A stretch of DNA of 45,135 bases from an uncultured delta proteobacterium. Lineage in GTDB: Bacteria > Desulfobacterota > Desulfobulbia > Desulfobulbales > Desulfocapsaceae. The first letter of the stretch is position 1, and every line of letters begins with the position of its first letter. Shown here piece by piece: positions 8,121 through 16,184 of the stretch. Location of the stretch: assembly GCA_903901335.1 (NCBI GenBank), contig CAIUQR010000016.1, positions 1 through 45,135 of the forward strand, given 5' to 3'. The notes under the pieces were generated by a model. It was not told the DNA's origin, did no database searches, and saw only the letters and a program-made list of their open reading frames with translations. Made by a program: the position numbers and the translations under genes.

Positions 8121-9182
8121 ATGATATCCAATAAACTTTCCGCAATCACCTCTATATTTCTTGGCTCGGTAATAATTTTGTTGACTGGGTTCTCAATAGC
8201 TCTAATTCACAATTCTTTTGTTTTTATATTCCTACTCGTAGTTCTCTTCCTTTTTTCAGGTATCAGAGCGTACTTCAAAACGTATAATAAAGATAAAAAA
8301 TATAAAAATATTAGCCGTGTTTTAAGTTCCTTATTTAACAAAGTATCACAGTCATCTACGTCAACAAAAAGCGTAAATAAGGCCGACGAACCTAACAATA
8401 TAGAGAGCCATAAAGTACATGAAGAATATTGCTCTACAAATGAACAAATTAGCCAAATGTCTTCATCCCCTATGACGGCAGATAAAACACCTGATTCTGA
8501 TAATCCCAATATTGATGAGTGGCTGAAAGTATTTGAAAATGACTGTCCTGCCAAAGGACAAGAATCCCTTCTGTCTCTAGATAAGTATTTAGATCAAAAT
8601 GATTATTTTCTTAAGGATGAGATAATTGAAGCGATTGAATGGAAACGTTTCGAGCTACTTTGTCATTTAATGTTCAAGGCAACTGGTTACAATTCCGAAT
8701 TAACTGGAAACGGAGCGGATGAAGGCGTGGACATACGCATATTTAATAAAAATGATCCCAGCAAAACAATTTACCTTGTTCAATGTAAAAAATGGACTAC
8801 AACCCGAAAGGTTAAAAGAGAACATATTCAACAATTACGTGGACAAATGGCAACAGAAAACGTCGAGAAAGGCGGTTTCTGCGCTACATGCGAATTCACT
8901 TTACCTGCAAAGGAGTACGCAGAAGCTAATAATATCGAGCTATTTGGTCAGCAAAAAATCGTCGAGTCTTTCAATAATCTCAACATCATCGACAGGAAAT
9001 TAATTCTGAAAAACCTTCTCGAAGGAGATTACTGGACCCCTACATGTGCTAGTTGTGGCGAGAAATTTGAATCGATAAGGCAAAAAAACGGGAAAATGGT
9101 ATGGGGATGTAAAAAGATTAAAGAACATGGATGGAGTCAGATTACCTATTATGAGGCTGCTCCTATTAAAAATGTACTATAA
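8121..9182 (+). CDS. Membrane-anchored Mrr-like restriction endonuclease
   Basis: Two N-terminal hydrophobic helices (about residues 4-50) anchor the protein. A linker leads to an Mrr_cat (PD-(D/E)XK) domain with the signature GADEGVDI followed by VQCKKW: the Asp and the Gln-x-Lys are the expected catalytic residues. The C-terminus has a zinc-ribbon start, CASCGEKF...GCK. Mrr-family enzymes cut modified or foreign DNA; a membrane-bound form would act near the envelope, where DNA enters. The frame extends to a TTG at 8106, an alternative start; neither has a strong ribosome site. The next gene starts 14 bases after the stop, so the pair is likely one operon. Confidence 0.82.
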   Translation: MISNKLSAITSIFLGSVIILLTGFSIALIHNSFVFIFLLVVLFLFSGIRAYFKTYNKDKKYKNISRVLSSLFNKVSQSSTSTKSVNKADEPNNIESHKVHEEYCSTNEQISQMSSSPMTADKTPDSDNPNIDEWLKVFENDCPAKGQESLLSLDKYLDQNDYFLKDEIIEAIEWKRFELLCHLMFKATGYNSELTGNGADEGVDIRIFNKNDPSKTIYLVQCKKWTTTRKVKREHIQQLRGQMATENVEKGGFCATCEFTLPAKEYAEANNIELFGQQKIVESFNNLNIIDRKLILKNLLEGDYWTPTCASCGEKFESIRQKNGKMVWGCKKIKEHGWSQITYYEAAPIKNVL

Positions 9183-9196
9183 CAAGTTATAAATAC

Positions 9197-9670
9197 ATGA
9201 ATCTCCCTCTCTTTTTATATAACTTCTCTAAACTATACATTCCGGCTGTTTTTATCCTATGTTTATCCTATGTTAGTCTCGACAATCTATCCAAAAATAA
9301 ACCGGTAGATCAGCCTAAACCAATTGTAAAAGAGATTACTACACAGGAAAAGGTTACGAATAGTTCAACAACTTTCCAGGCTATTCAAAAAAAGATTGAT
9401 GAACCTCATCCATCTCAACAAAATATCCCGAGTGTAACGTTGCCCGGAATTACTCAAAAGATGGAAAATCCGCCTCAACCCGAGAAAATTGACAAACCTC
9501 AACCTGTTCAACCGAGGTACATTTATCTAGTTGAATTTAGTTCCGGTAAAAGCATGGAAGTAGCAGATGTTAAACAAGAGAATAAAATGGTTAGCTTTAT
9601 GATTAAGGATGGTTACAAAATGACCGTGCCAGAAAATGAAATTAAATCGATTACGAAAATAAGACTCTAA
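9197..9670 (+). CDS. Membrane protein with C-terminal small beta domain, 157 aa
   Basis: A single membrane helix (about residues 12-29) is followed by a long proline- and glutamine-rich linker and a compact C-terminal domain (about 108-157) with the pattern YLVEFSSGKSMEVADV...DGYKMTVPENEIKSI. Short SH3-like domains of this pattern occur in many bacterial membrane or periplasmic proteins. It lies 14 bases after the Mrr-like gene and is therefore a plausible functional partner, perhaps a sensor or scaffold in the envelope. It runs tail to tail with the HNH-HIT gene. Function otherwise unknown. Confidence 0.66.
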   Translation: MNLPLFLYNFSKLYIPAVFILCLSYVSLDNLSKNKPVDQPKPIVKEITTQEKVTNSSTTFQAIQKKIDEPHPSQQNIPSVTLPGITQKMENPPQPEKIDKPQPVQPRYIYLVEFSSGKSMEVADVKQENKMVSFMIKDGYKMTVPENEIKSITKIRL

Positions 9671-9733
9671 TATTTATCAACAATTTGCGTTACTTCCTTT
9701 TTAGGATTCAACAGCAGAAACACCCAGCATAAT

Positions 9734-10711
9734 TCAATAGCCCATTTTCTCGGGAATTACTCCTCGGACGCCACCCCTCGGTGCAGGGGTATCCCCATCT
9801 CTCCTAGGAATCAAGTGTATATGACAGTGAAAAATCGTTTGCCCTGCAGATACACCACTGTTCATCCCTATATTGAATCCTGTTACAGAGGAATCGTTTT
9901 CTGATATCCTTTTTCTGCAAATCTCAATCAGTCTGTCAGTGTCCCGTTTTTCAAATTCAGTCAGAGTAAAATAATCTGCTGAATGACGTTTTGGAATTAT
10001 CAGGAGGTGACCATCTGAAACTGGATACCCATCCTTAATTGCCACGGCACCTTCGTATTCGTCCACTATTCGCTCTCGAATATTTTTATAGCAGAAAGGA
10101 CAATAAGGAACTAAAACGCCGGGATTATTCCTGAAATCGGTATCATCTTTATTGCCTTTGGAACGGTTGCATTTGGAACAAAGAACCTGAAGGTTTTCAT
10201 ATTCGTTTTTCCCTCCTTTCGATCTTGGCTTTATATGATCAACATCAAGCAGTCTCTCTTTGTTGGTTGCGCCACATAAGGCGCATCTTCCGCCTGATTC
10301 CGACAATACGCGATAACGTAGGCTGTCTGGAATAGGGTCCGTATCGAGAAGGCGATAATCCCATATTCCAAGGCCTTTTTTTACTATGAATTCCCGCAGA
10401 CCCTTTTCACAGAGCATTTTCAAATGGGATTTTTGCTCAAATGTCAGCTTCTTCACATTGAGAGAGATCAGATTGCCGTCAGTGTTGATTATGTCGTGTT
10501 TTTTCAGTACCTTTAACGGCATGTCTTTTAGCCGCTTCTCGTAGTACTGTAGCTGGCTTTCATCTTGGGCAAGGACACTTTGAGCAAGCTGTCTGAGCGT
10601 AGCAGAACCGCCAGAATCAACCAGCTGCCCGATGAGAAGCGGAAGATAGATGTGCTGCATCCTCTTCGGCATCCAGTCTTGAACAAAACTTAAAAGTTCT
10701 TCAAATGTCAT
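9734..10711 (-). CDS. HNH endonuclease-HIT hydrolase fusion, 325 aa
   Basis: Residues 1-130 form an unassigned helical region. An HNH domain (about 131-185) has C143, C146, the DH of VDHIKPR (158-159), N173 and the second zinc pair C178/C181. A CPFC pair at 204-207 opens a HIT-family domain (about 204-320) with the nucleotide-binding triad HCHIHLIP (295-302). HIT proteins hydrolyse nucleotide phosphoramidates or dinucleotides; HNH domains nick DNA. The fusion suggests a DNA-damaging effector coupled to nucleotide processing, or an AMP-DNA repair role. The gene stands alone on its strand, next to defence genes. Both catalytic sets look complete. Confidence 0.85.
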   Translation of the reverse strand: MTFEELLSFVQDWMPKRMQHIYLPLLIGQLVDSGGSATLRQLAQSVLAQDESQLQYYEKRLKDMPLKVLKKHDIINTDGNLISLNVKKLTFEQKSHLKMLCEKGLREFIVKKGLGIWDYRLLDTDPIPDSLRYRVLSESGGRCALCGATNKERLLDVDHIKPRSKGGKNEYENLQVLCSKCNRSKGNKDDTDFRNNPGVLVPYCPFCYKNIRERIVDEYEGAVAIKDGYPVSDGHLLIIPKRHSADYFTLTEFEKRDTDRLIEICRKRISENDSSVTGFNIGMNSGVSAGQTIFHCHIHLIPRRDGDTPAPRGGVRGVIPEKMGY

Positions 10712-10850
10712 ATCGAATCGGTGATTGTGGTCGGTGGTCTATAGAGTCAAAATTTTTCTGTAAGTCCAGAATGATGGTAATTTATTATGCAGATCAATAA
10801 CAGAAATATTTAAAAACAAAATTAATTCCGCACTGCTCTTTCCTTCTCTC

Positions 10851-12173
10851 CTATAATTCTGGACTCTGATATTCATTATCTTTGACTTTATGATTTGTTT
10901 TCTCGCTTTGTTTTGTAAATTTTTGTCTGAGTTCTGAAATTATTTCGTGACGCTCTGTTCTCATTTCAGGCATGTTACGCACAAAATTTCGAATATCATC
11001 TGCAAACAATTGATTCCCACCTTTTTTGGGGTTCATCCTTCCATTGTCAACTGCATTATTGATATCTCTCGACCGTCGCATTTCAGTATCGGTTGTTCGT
11101 GTCCGTCCCAAACTATTAAGTGCATCCTTCCGCAGAAACATTTCAAAAGGTCGTTCGTTGTGAACCATACCGACATCGGACACGTTTCGCAAGCCGGTGA
11201 AGGATTCGGATGGTGTTCTGAGTCCAGGTTTTTTAATGTTGGACTGATATAGAGAGGCTGCTCTTGGTCCTGGTCTTTCGTTTCTGAATCTGTTGTAATC
11301 AGGTCTTTCATTCTTTGCCTCTTTACCTTTAAATGTAATTGTATTCTTTCCCTGTTCAATAAGATCGGCTACCGTCAACCATGCGTGTCGTATCTTAGAT
11401 TGTCTTTCAAGAATTTTCTCTTCCCAGGGTTTATTATGTGCTTCAAGATCAATTTCGTTTATGGCCTCTTTTACTTTTTTTGCATGTACCTTTGTAATTC
11501 TGGGTTTTCTTTTCTCATTCCCTTTTTCAATATGCCATAAAGCACTTCTTTGAGCTTTTTTTACAACTCCACGGCTTCGCCTTGGTGTTGCTGTTGCTTC
11601 AACTCCTTCATGCTGTAGTGCTTCAGCAAACCCCTCTCTCCAATGTTGCAGATCTGCCTTTCTCGGGTTCAGTCGTTTACCATCAAACCCCTTACACTGT
11701 ACCGCAAGATGGCAATGTGGATTATTTTGATGTGTATGTAATACGAAACCGTATTTATGATTTTCACCAAATGTCTTTTGTGCAAATTCTCTAACTGCGT
11801 TTTTCACACTTGAACTATCAACACCTTTTCGCATTGACAACATTATGCTTACAGAATCCCGCTGATTTTTATAACGTTTATAATTATCAATATCTGATTT
11901 CCAATCATTCGAGAATTCCTTTACTTCTTTCCCTTTATATTTCGCCTCGGATTCATTTTCTAGTTCAATTTTCCCATGTTTCGAAATATAGTCAATGTGG
12001 GCTTTAACATGCCCTGTTCCTTTACAAAAGCCAGTTATTTTCACCATTACTTCTTTTGATCCAGTACCCCGGCAAACTCTTTTTGCAAGTAACCTTAGAT
12101 TCTTTGTTTTATTAGCCTTGCGTTTAACAGGATCATGGAATATTTCACCGAGAAGAGATTCAATAACACTCAT
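10851..12173 (-). CDS. MOBP-family relaxase (VirD2-like), 440 aa
   Basis: Nicks oriT and pilots the transferred strand. The N-terminal relaxase domain shows a candidate nucleophile Tyr at HIDYIS (residue 62) and the metal-binding three-His motif in LHTHQNNPHCHLAV (H146, H148, H153/H155). Residues about 200-440 are highly charged and likely disordered or DNA-binding; they lack any primase or helicase domain. The start codon overlaps the end of mobC (ATGA), so both genes are translationally coupled. oriT lies upstream of mobC. Family assignment is firm; the exact MOBP subfamily is not determined. Confidence 0.92.
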   Translation of the reverse strand: MSVIESLLGEIFHDPVKRKANKTKNLRLLAKRVCRGTGSKEVMVKITGFCKGTGHVKAHIDYISKHGKIELENESEAKYKGKEVKEFSNDWKSDIDNYKRYKNQRDSVSIMLSMRKGVDSSSVKNAVREFAQKTFGENHKYGFVLHTHQNNPHCHLAVQCKGFDGKRLNPRKADLQHWREGFAEALQHEGVEATATPRRSRGVVKKAQRSALWHIEKGNEKRKPRITKVHAKKVKEAINEIDLEAHNKPWEEKILERQSKIRHAWLTVADLIEQGKNTITFKGKEAKNERPDYNRFRNERPGPRAASLYQSNIKKPGLRTPSESFTGLRNVSDVGMVHNERPFEMFLRKDALNSLGRTRTTDTEMRRSRDINNAVDNGRMNPKKGGNQLFADDIRNFVRNMPEMRTERHEIISELRQKFTKQSEKTNHKVKDNEYQSPEL

Positions 12174-12700
12174 TCTTCAACCCTCCAAACGTTTTGACAT
12201 GCTCTTACAAGAGAGATAATTATCTCTCTGTTTTTTTTAATTTCTCCTGTTAATGCCTCTAACATATCAATCTTAACAGCTTCTGTTCGGTGGAAGGCTT
12301 CATTTAATGTCTTGGCTATTTGATTTATATTCCTGCCTATAGCTGCAAGCTGCCTGTTACTGGATTCTAATTCAAAAAGTTCCTTTTCCGATGACACAGG
12401 TAAACGCATAATATTCGATTGAATCAATGCAGCTATCCAACGGCTTGATGTCATCCCCTTTAACTTTGCTCTTCTTTTTACATCTCTAAGAATGAATTCC
12501 GGAACTCTTACATAAACTCGAACACTCGATAGTTTTTCGATATCTGGTTCCAACGGTTTATTCTCATCATATTTGACCAAATCAATTTCTTTCAATATCA
12601 TATATCGCAAGAATCGTGCTTCTGAAAATCCTTTTGATTTTGCAATAGTCTTGAATCGGGTTTTTACGTCTTCATCGACCTGGGTTTCAATCTTCATCAT
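12170..12700 (-). CDS. mobC: MobC-like relaxosome accessory protein, 176 aa
   Basis: An N-terminal ribbon-helix-helix-like segment (about 1-30) and a central VYVRVPEFILRDVKRRAKLKG stretch are followed by the MobC-type motif LAAIGRNINQIAKTLNEA (about 115-132), typical of proteins that bind oriT and help the relaxase open the strand. It is the first gene after the oriT inverted repeat and overlaps the relaxase start. It probably also represses its own promoter in the oriT region. Confidence 0.87.
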   Translation of the reverse strand: MMKIETQVDEDVKTRFKTIAKSKGFSEARFLRYMILKEIDLVKYDENKPLEPDIEKLSSVRVYVRVPEFILRDVKRRAKLKGMTSSRWIAALIQSNIMRLPVSSEKELFELESSNRQLAAIGRNINQIAKTLNEAFHRTEAVKIDMLEALTGEIKKNREIIISLVRACQNVWRVEE

Positions 12701-12770
12701 GTGATATTATTGAGTTTGAGATTATTTATTTCTTTGTTGAAATGTACTGAATATTTATTCAGGTTGCAAG

Positions 12771-12850
12771 GAGAATAGGGGGGAATTATCATTTTTGCTG
12801 TAAAAAAGCGCCGCTAGGCCTATCCAGCCCTACAATAACCCCCTATTCTC
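12771..12850. other. Candidate oriT
   Basis: A perfect 12-bp inverted repeat, GAGAATAGGGGG (12771-12782) and CCCCCTATTCTC (12839-12850), brackets a 56-base segment with TATCCAGCCC (12821-12830), which resembles the YATCCTG/Y nick core of IncP-type MOBP origins. The position between divergent mobC and the small regulator genes is where oriT is expected. The remainder of 12701-13102 is AT-rich, with a small hairpin (GCTCTATTATAGAGC near 12921). Confidence 0.75.
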
Positions 12851-13102
12851 TCTCTTCTATCTTTGGTTTTATATTTAGCCTGTTTTTGGTCTATTTAATG
12901 TCTAAATTAGATTTATAACGGCTCTATTATAGAGCTACTTACTATCTTATTTACGTGTATAAACACTTATATTTAGTTCATTATATGCTTTTATATATTC
13001 AAATTAGGTCTTTTTTTGATTGTATTCACCTCTTCAATGAACTATTATTTGACCTCGACATTTTCATATTTCTCTCTTCTAAATATAACTATTTCATTAC
13101 CT

Positions 13103-13375
13103 ATGGACATAAACAAACTTTCTGAAACAATCAGGTCACTAGCAACAAATGAAAAGAAACGAAAAAAAATTGCTCAGCTTCGCGATATATTTGATGACAT
13201 TGAAATTGCCCTTGCTGCCGGTGTCACCAAATCAATACTACATGAGGAACTGAATAATTCGGGATTCGAAATTAATTTTAATACATTCATAAATGGAATA
13301 AAAATCATCCGTAAAGAAAGAGAATCGGCTTTAATAGAATCTGAAACACATACAGACAAAAATTCTGAAATTTAA
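13103..13375 (+). CDS. Small helix-rich DNA-binding-like protein, 90 aa
   Basis: A charged, helical protein with the pattern AGVTKSILHEELNNSGFEINFNTF, which looks like a helix-turn-helix that selects DNA and is shared by small regulators found beside mobilization genes. The ATG at 13103 opens the conserved part; a longer hydrophobic leader from 13016 seems unlikely. It lies divergently from mobC across oriT and 22 bases before a second protein of similar design. Probable roles are control of the mobilization operon or oriT binding. Confidence 0.6.
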   Translation: MDINKLSETIRSLATNEKKRKKIAQLRDIFDDIEIALAAGVTKSILHEELNNSGFEINFNTFINGIKIIRKERESALIESETHTDKNSEI

Positions 13376-13397
13376 CAATTTTTAAGGGGTAAAAATC

Positions 13398-13670
13398 ATG
13401 CCTACCGAATTAAATCTTGAAACGATTAAAGCAAAAATGTTGGAAATGCCAGACAAACAGGTTGAAACTAAAGAGACACTTGTAAATACCCTTAAACCAG
13501 CAATTCTTGAAATGAGAAAGAAAGGATATAATTTTATTGAAATTGCTAAATTGTTGACAGAGAACGGCCTGAAAATATCTGGCTCAACATTGAAAAATTA
13601 TATTCAGATGAAAGGAAAGAGGACTTCGCCAGTTCGAAGGCAAAAGAAAGAAACGGATGACAAAAAATGA
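13398..13670 (+). CDS. Small HTH regulator of the mobilization region, 90 aa
   Basis: The core motif MRKKGYNFIEIAKLLTENGLKISGSTLKNYIQ is a clear helix-turn-helix of the type seen in plasmid transfer regulators. A basic C-terminal tail follows (KRTSPVRRQKK). A ribosome site (aagggg) precedes the ATG by about 9 bases. The stop codon overlaps the start of the next, decayed gene (ATGA), showing former translational coupling. Confidence 0.68.
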   Translation: MPTELNLETIKAKMLEMPDKQVETKETLVNTLKPAILEMRKKGYNFIEIAKLLTENGLKISGSTLKNYIQMKGKRTSPVRRQKKETDDKK

Positions 13671-14105
13671 CCAAACCCCGAACTTCAAGAGAGGTCTATT
13701 TAGATGTTCTTTATCGTGATATTGATAAAATTCTTGATCGTGTTGAAATATTGCCTCGAATTTTTCGAATCGGTTGAAGATAAACTTATATCATCAGTGG
13801 AGCAACTAGAAGCCGCTGGTGATAGACACATGAAGCATGTGACGTTTAAAACCAATCAGACCCAAGGACAACTTGAGGAATATTTTAAGAATCAGATCAC
13901 TCGAACAGTTGAGGAATAAAGAAGTGTTATACAGGAAATAGCATGTTCAGCTATTCAAACAGCATTTAACAACGTATCCCTTGGCGGATCGCCGCCCACT
14001 CAGTTGAAAAGTAAATTAATTGAAAGAATCGTTATAGCTGGTTCATCTTCAATTATTACAATTTTATTAGTATTTCTATATTTGAGATTAACAGGAAAAA
14101 TATAG
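13667..14105 (+). pseudogene. Decayed coiled-coil/TM mobilization protein
   Basis: Three adjoining segments read as one protein. 13667-13777 gives MTKPRTSREVYLDVLYRDID... and then stops. The neighbouring +1 frame continues with ESVEDKLISSVEQLEAAGD...VEE to a TAA at 13917-13919. The same frame resumes with RSVIQEIACSAIQTAF... and ends in a membrane helix (ITILLVFLYL) at 14105. One frameshift near 13750-13770 and one nonsense codon are enough to explain this. The intact protein would be about 145 aa, a coiled coil with a C-terminal anchor, as in accessory mobilization proteins. Sequencing error is an alternative. Confidence 0.65.
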
Positions 14106-14127
14106 ATTCTACATTCAAAGGTAAAAC

Positions 14128-14577
14128 ATGGGTTATATTGACGAGAATTTGTCATCTCTTGAAGAGATAGTTTATTTAACAAGCCTCAGCAAAATAGTTT
14201 TTATAATTCCCCTCTTGATATCTTTTGGACTTCTTTTTTTTGGATATCTCGCCGATGATCCACTTGTCAGATCTTTTTTAATTATACTCGCAATTATCCC
14301 TCTCGTTAAATCTTGGATGAAATATAGTTCTTCTGAATTTGGAGTTACCAACAAGCGGGTAATTGTTAAACAAGGATTTTTTAATACTGTTTCATTAGAA
14401 ATTCAGTTGAACAGAATCGAAAGCATTTTGGTTTATCAAAACTTTTCTGAAAAAATTCTTAATTGTGGCACTATAATCTTGTTTGGTACTGGCGGCACAA
14501 AAGATGCCTTTCAAAGAATTGCATATCCTTTCGAGTTCAAAAGGATAGTTGAAAATCAAATGGATTCCCTATCGTAG
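14128..14577 (+). CDS. Bacterial PH-domain membrane protein, 149 aa
   Basis: Two membrane helices (about residues 20-60) are followed by a bPH_2 domain (about 70-145) with the family pattern FGVTNKRVIVKQGFF...IQLNRIESILVYQNF...GTIILFGTGG. Such small YdbS/YdbT-like proteins sit in the inner membrane; their role is unknown. It follows the decayed mobilization gene by 22 bases and ends 3 bases before repeat R1. Confidence 0.83.
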   Translation: MGYIDENLSSLEEIVYLTSLSKIVFIIPLLISFGLLFFGYLADDPLVRSFLIILAIIPLVKSWMKYSSSEFGVTNKRVIVKQGFFNTVSLEIQLNRIESILVYQNFSEKILNCGTIILFGTGGTKDAFQRIAYPFEFKRIVENQMDSLS

Positions 14578-14580
14578 AAC

Positions 14581-14741
14581 TGCAATCAGTCGGCCTGGCT
14601 TCTCGGACCGGATCTGGCCGGTGCCGGTGACATTGAGGAAATTAGTGATTGCAAAAGTCGAGATCCGGAGCTGCCAGCAGACGCGGTTTTGATTGCAGAA
14701 ATCTTTCTGCAGGTCACGCCCTGGACGAAGAAATGATAGCA
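14581..14741 (+). repeat. Modular 161-bp repeat, copy R1
   Basis: Boxes TGCAATCA (14581), TGATTGCA (14646), TGATTGCA (14690) and TGATAGCA (14734) are separated by 57, 36 and 36 bases. Differs from R3 (complement) at about ten positions, and the similarity stops at the outer boxes. The 14578-15029 gap otherwise holds a hairpin (14819-14875) and a palindromic site (14971-14998). Confidence 0.9.
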
Positions 14742-14818
14742 TAATAACGATTACTGACGCCTCCGTAGTTGGTATTTTGAGTGTGATTTTTGTTTCCTGC
14801 CCGTTACCGCTTACGCCT

Positions 14819-14875
14819 CCGTAAAATTCCCCCGAGCGCAACAACGGCGACTCGAAACCGGGGAATTTTCTACGG
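14819..14875. repeat. Long hairpin, 14-bp stem
   Basis: CCGTAAAATTCCCC (14819-14832) pairs with GGGGAATTTTCTACGG (14860-14875) with a small bulge. There is no T-run, so it is not an obvious terminator; it resembles a REP-type palindrome and sits just beyond R1. Confidence 0.6.
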
Positions 14876-14970
14876 CGAGACTTCACTCGTCCATCCTTTC
14901 AATCCAAGGTTTCATACACCCCAACATCAAATATCTGTACCTCATTCATCATTTTTCTGTACACTGCTAA

Positions 14971-14998
14971 CATGTTATCATGTTGTCATGATAACATG
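14971..14998. promoter_or_regulatory. Partition-type palindromic site 1
   Basis: CATGTTATCATG and CATGATAACATG (12-bp arms, 4-bp spacer). The same ATGTTATCAT core recurs in the sites upstream of parA, so it is a likely ParG-like binding site. It lies 31 bases downstream of the parG-like stop. Confidence 0.7.
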
Positions 14999-15029
14999 TA
15001 TCTCAATTCTATCATAAGTTTGTTATTAT

Positions 15030-15278
15030 TTAGGCTATTGGAGGCTTGCCATATTTTCTAAAAAGATCGTTTAAGGCCTCTATTAAAAGTGTCTGGCGTG
15101 TTTTGTCTGATTCAACAGCCATAAATTCAAGCTGTTTGATGGCAGTTGGGTTTACCCTAAAAAGGGTTTGTTTTCTGCCTTTGGAAACGACTTCTTTTCT
15201 GTCCTTGGATACCACATCTTTACCTGAAGATGTGGTATTTTCTTCGTCAAATACACTCTTGAAATTATTTTTTTTCAT
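15030..15278 (-). CDS. ParG-like ribbon-helix-helix centromere-binding protein, 82 aa
   Basis: A basic, flexible N-terminus (about 1-35) precedes a ribbon-helix-helix fold: RKQTLFRVNPTAIKQLEFMAVESDK, then TRQTLLIEALNDLFRKYG. This is the ParG/Omega-type partner of small ParA ATPases: it binds the centromere, represses the operon and stimulates the ATPase through its tail. Its start overlaps the parA stop (ATGA), confirming one operon. Palindromes on both sides of the operon are the expected targets. Confidence 0.8.
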   Translation of the reverse strand: MKKNNFKSVFDEENTTSSGKDVVSKDRKEVVSKGRKQTLFRVNPTAIKQLEFMAVESDKTRQTLLIEALNDLFRKYGKPPIA

Positions 15279-15895
15279 AATTTTATTTTTCCTTTGATAA
15301 AAGCAAAAAGCTGGTCTATCTCCAACGCTGCCTTTCCGCCTGGTTCGTATTCATGAACGCTGCGACCATCCATAACGGCATGCCTGTATGCAGCCCTGTC
15401 GAATATAAAAATATCTAGTACAGGGAAGCCTTGAGACTCTAACGCTTCTTTTGCATTCTCAGCTATTTTTTGACCAGTACAACGATTCAAAACTATAAAA
15501 GCTTTCGTCCCTACTAATTTCACAATTTCAAAGGTTGGCGGCATGGCCTTTAGATCAAACCGCGAAGGATGACAAGGAATTAAAATCAAGTCTGCGGATC
15601 TTGCGGCTATAACAGCATCTTCGGCGGAATGTGGAGCTGTATCAATAATGACAAGATCGGCACCGCCTTTTTTTGCTTTCAAAATCAAATCAGTCAAAGC
15701 GGCGGCGGTTGTGTGTATGGCCGCGAGGTCATGTTCTGTTTTGCGAGTTTTGAACCAATCAATAGTGCTGCCCTGTTGGTCTATATCAATTAAGGCAACC
15801 GATTTTCCGCTCAGTACGGCACAAAAAGCAAGGTGAACAGCAATAGTTGTCTTGCCGCTCCCCCCTTTCTGTGAAATGATAGCCAGTGTTTTCAT
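15275..15895 (-). CDS. parA: ParA-family partition ATPase (type Ib), 206 aa
   Basis: Moves plasmid copies apart by ATP-dependent binding to the nucleoid. The deviant Walker A is QKGGSGKTT (residues 9-17); DIDQQGS and VIIDTAPH give the A' and Walker B motifs. The short length without an N-terminal helix-turn-helix is the ParF-like type Ib class, matching the ribbon-helix-helix partner. The ATG at 15895 has a ribosome site (aaggga) 6-7 bases upstream; an upstream frame to 15982 would run through palindromic operator DNA. Confidence 0.93.
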   Translation of the reverse strand: MKTLAIISQKGGSGKTTIAVHLAFCAVLSGKSVALIDIDQQGSTIDWFKTRKTEHDLAAIHTTAAALTDLILKAKKGGADLVIIDTAPHSAEDAVIAARSADLILIPCHPSRFDLKAMPPTFEIVKLVGTKAFIVLNRCTGQKIAENAKEALESQGFPVLDIFIFDRAAYRHAVMDGRSVHEYEPGGKAALEIDQLFAFIKGKIKL

Positions 15896-15923
15896 ATGGT
15901 TTCCCTTGTTAATGTGATAGCAA

Positions 15924-15961
15924 GTTAACATGTTATATGTATAACTAGATAACATGTTATC
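15924..15961. promoter_or_regulatory. Partition-type palindromic site 2 (parA operator)
   Basis: GTTAACATGTTAT (15924-15936) and the perfect palindrome GATAACATGTTATC (15948-15961) lie 28-66 bases upstream of the parA start, where an autoregulatory operator is expected. Confidence 0.7.
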
Positions 15962-16032
15962 ATACAAAGGAAATCTTTTCAAATATTATTTTCGTATAGA
16001 AATTTAATTTGCTTTATGGTCTTTATTGCAGT

Positions 16033-16054
16033 GTTAGCATGATACCATGCTAAC
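16033..16054. promoter_or_regulatory. Partition-type palindromic site 3
   Basis: GTTAGCATG and CATGCTAAC face each other across ATAC. It shares the outer half-sites of the 16155 palindrome. Confidence 0.7.
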
Positions 16055-16154
16055 TTGTTATCTTAATGATTATATATTTTTTGTTCTTAAACAAATAAGG
16101 GCCGGGAAATTGAATACATGATTTTTGAAGGACTATTATAAATATTGATTATTT

Positions 16155-16184
16155 GTTAGCATGTTATCATGATAACATGCTAAC
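16155..16184. promoter_or_regulatory. Perfect 30-bp palindrome (candidate centromere core)
   Basis: The half-site GTTAGCATGTTATCA is followed by its exact complement, giving a 30-base perfect palindrome. It combines the GTTAGCATG of site 3 with the ATGTTATCAT of sites 1 and 2. It overlaps the last codons of the small zinc-ribbon gene. Confidence 0.78.

Noticed and set aside
14581..14741. TGATTGCA elements as integron attC sites
   Set aside because: They lack the GTTRRRY/RYYYAAC core pair and the paired L and R boxes seen at 7274-7364.
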